From an archaeon (lineage in GTDB: Archaea; Nanobdellota; Nanobdellia; Woesearchaeales; GW2011-AR9): a stretch of 6,690 bases of DNA. The stretch spans positions 1 to 6,690 of the forward strand of contig JAGVMW010000179.1 in the NCBI GenBank assembly GCA_020053615.1, given 5' to 3'. Below are positions 6,618-6,690 of the stretch, piece after piece. The notes beneath the pieces are model-generated. The model was not told the origin of the DNA and ran no database searches. It saw nothing but the letters and a program-made list of their open reading frames with translations. Position 1 is the first letter of the stretch. The number at the start of each line of letters is the position of its first letter. The translations under genes were made by a program, and so were the position numbers.

Positions 6618-6690
6618 TTAGTGCTTAAGAATAATTACATAAGCCCTTCGTCCTAAATATCTTCTCGGTACATCTGCTTTAGCTGATGTA
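6618..6690 (-). CDS. C-terminal end of a small gene, possibly AbrB-like or DUF2080-like
   Basis: An open minus-strand frame enters from the right edge and ends at TAA (6618-6620). It encodes 23 visible residues, beginning TSAKADVPRRYLGRRAYVII. The pattern of a Ser-Ala-Lys turn, then VP followed by basic residues, then a GRRAYVII strand, recalls the end of short archaeal proteins of the swapped-hairpin AbrB type and of DUF2080, a family often found next to transposases. That similarity comes from memory and a very short stretch, so the function is uncertain. The gene converges on the GGDEF gene with 49 bp between stops. The start lies outside the window; 23 codons without a stop could also be chance. 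Confidence 0.4.
   Translation of the reverse strand, partial: TSAKADVPRRYLGRRAYVIILKH

Overview
The window looks like chromosome of an AT-rich archaeon, most likely a DPANN lineage close to Woesearchaeota or Pacearchaeota. This is inferred from three things: the N-terminal part of the SMC protein follows the archaeal rather than the bacterial pattern (FVLGRLSAKS, then ILQGD and MSPMERRKIIEEI); the promoters show archaeal TATA boxes instead of -35/-10 elements; and one Shine-Dalgarno site is accompanied by starts with short or absent leaders. The phylum was not tested and should be treated as a reading of the protein text.

Layout from left to right. Positions 1-100 hold no gene; they hold two tandem hairpins, the second of which (49-80) resembles a bidirectional intrinsic terminator. 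Three minus-strand genes follow, read from right to left: smc (1701-5195), a 211-residue multi-pass membrane protein with a Ser-rich tail (994-1629), and a 290-residue protein with seven predicted membrane segments and a basic cytosolic tail (102-974). The two membrane-protein genes are 19 bp apart and look like one unit with its own TATA box and Shine-Dalgarno site in the 71-bp gap after smc, so they may be transcribed both from smc and independently.

A 170-bp divergent promoter region separates smc from a plus-strand gene (5366-6568) for a GAF-like sensor, a signalling helix and a GGDEF domain with an intact GGDEF motif, i.e. a probable diguanylate cyclase. Both sides of the region carry a TATA box, and a perfect 9-bp inverted repeat lies across it. 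At the right edge the last 23 codons of a minus-strand gene, convergent with the GGDEF gene, can be read; they resemble the end of a small AbrB-like or DUF2080-like protein.

How the parts fit: SMC is the chromosome-organising ATPase and is complete with all ATPase motifs and the hinge. No scpA or scpB partner gene lies in the window. The most unusual item is the GGDEF enzyme, since cyclic-di-GMP signalling is mainly bacterial and uncommon in archaea. Nothing in the window links it functionally to SMC beyond the shared promoter region. No CRISPR array, rRNA, tRNA, insertion sequence or obvious phage gene was seen.
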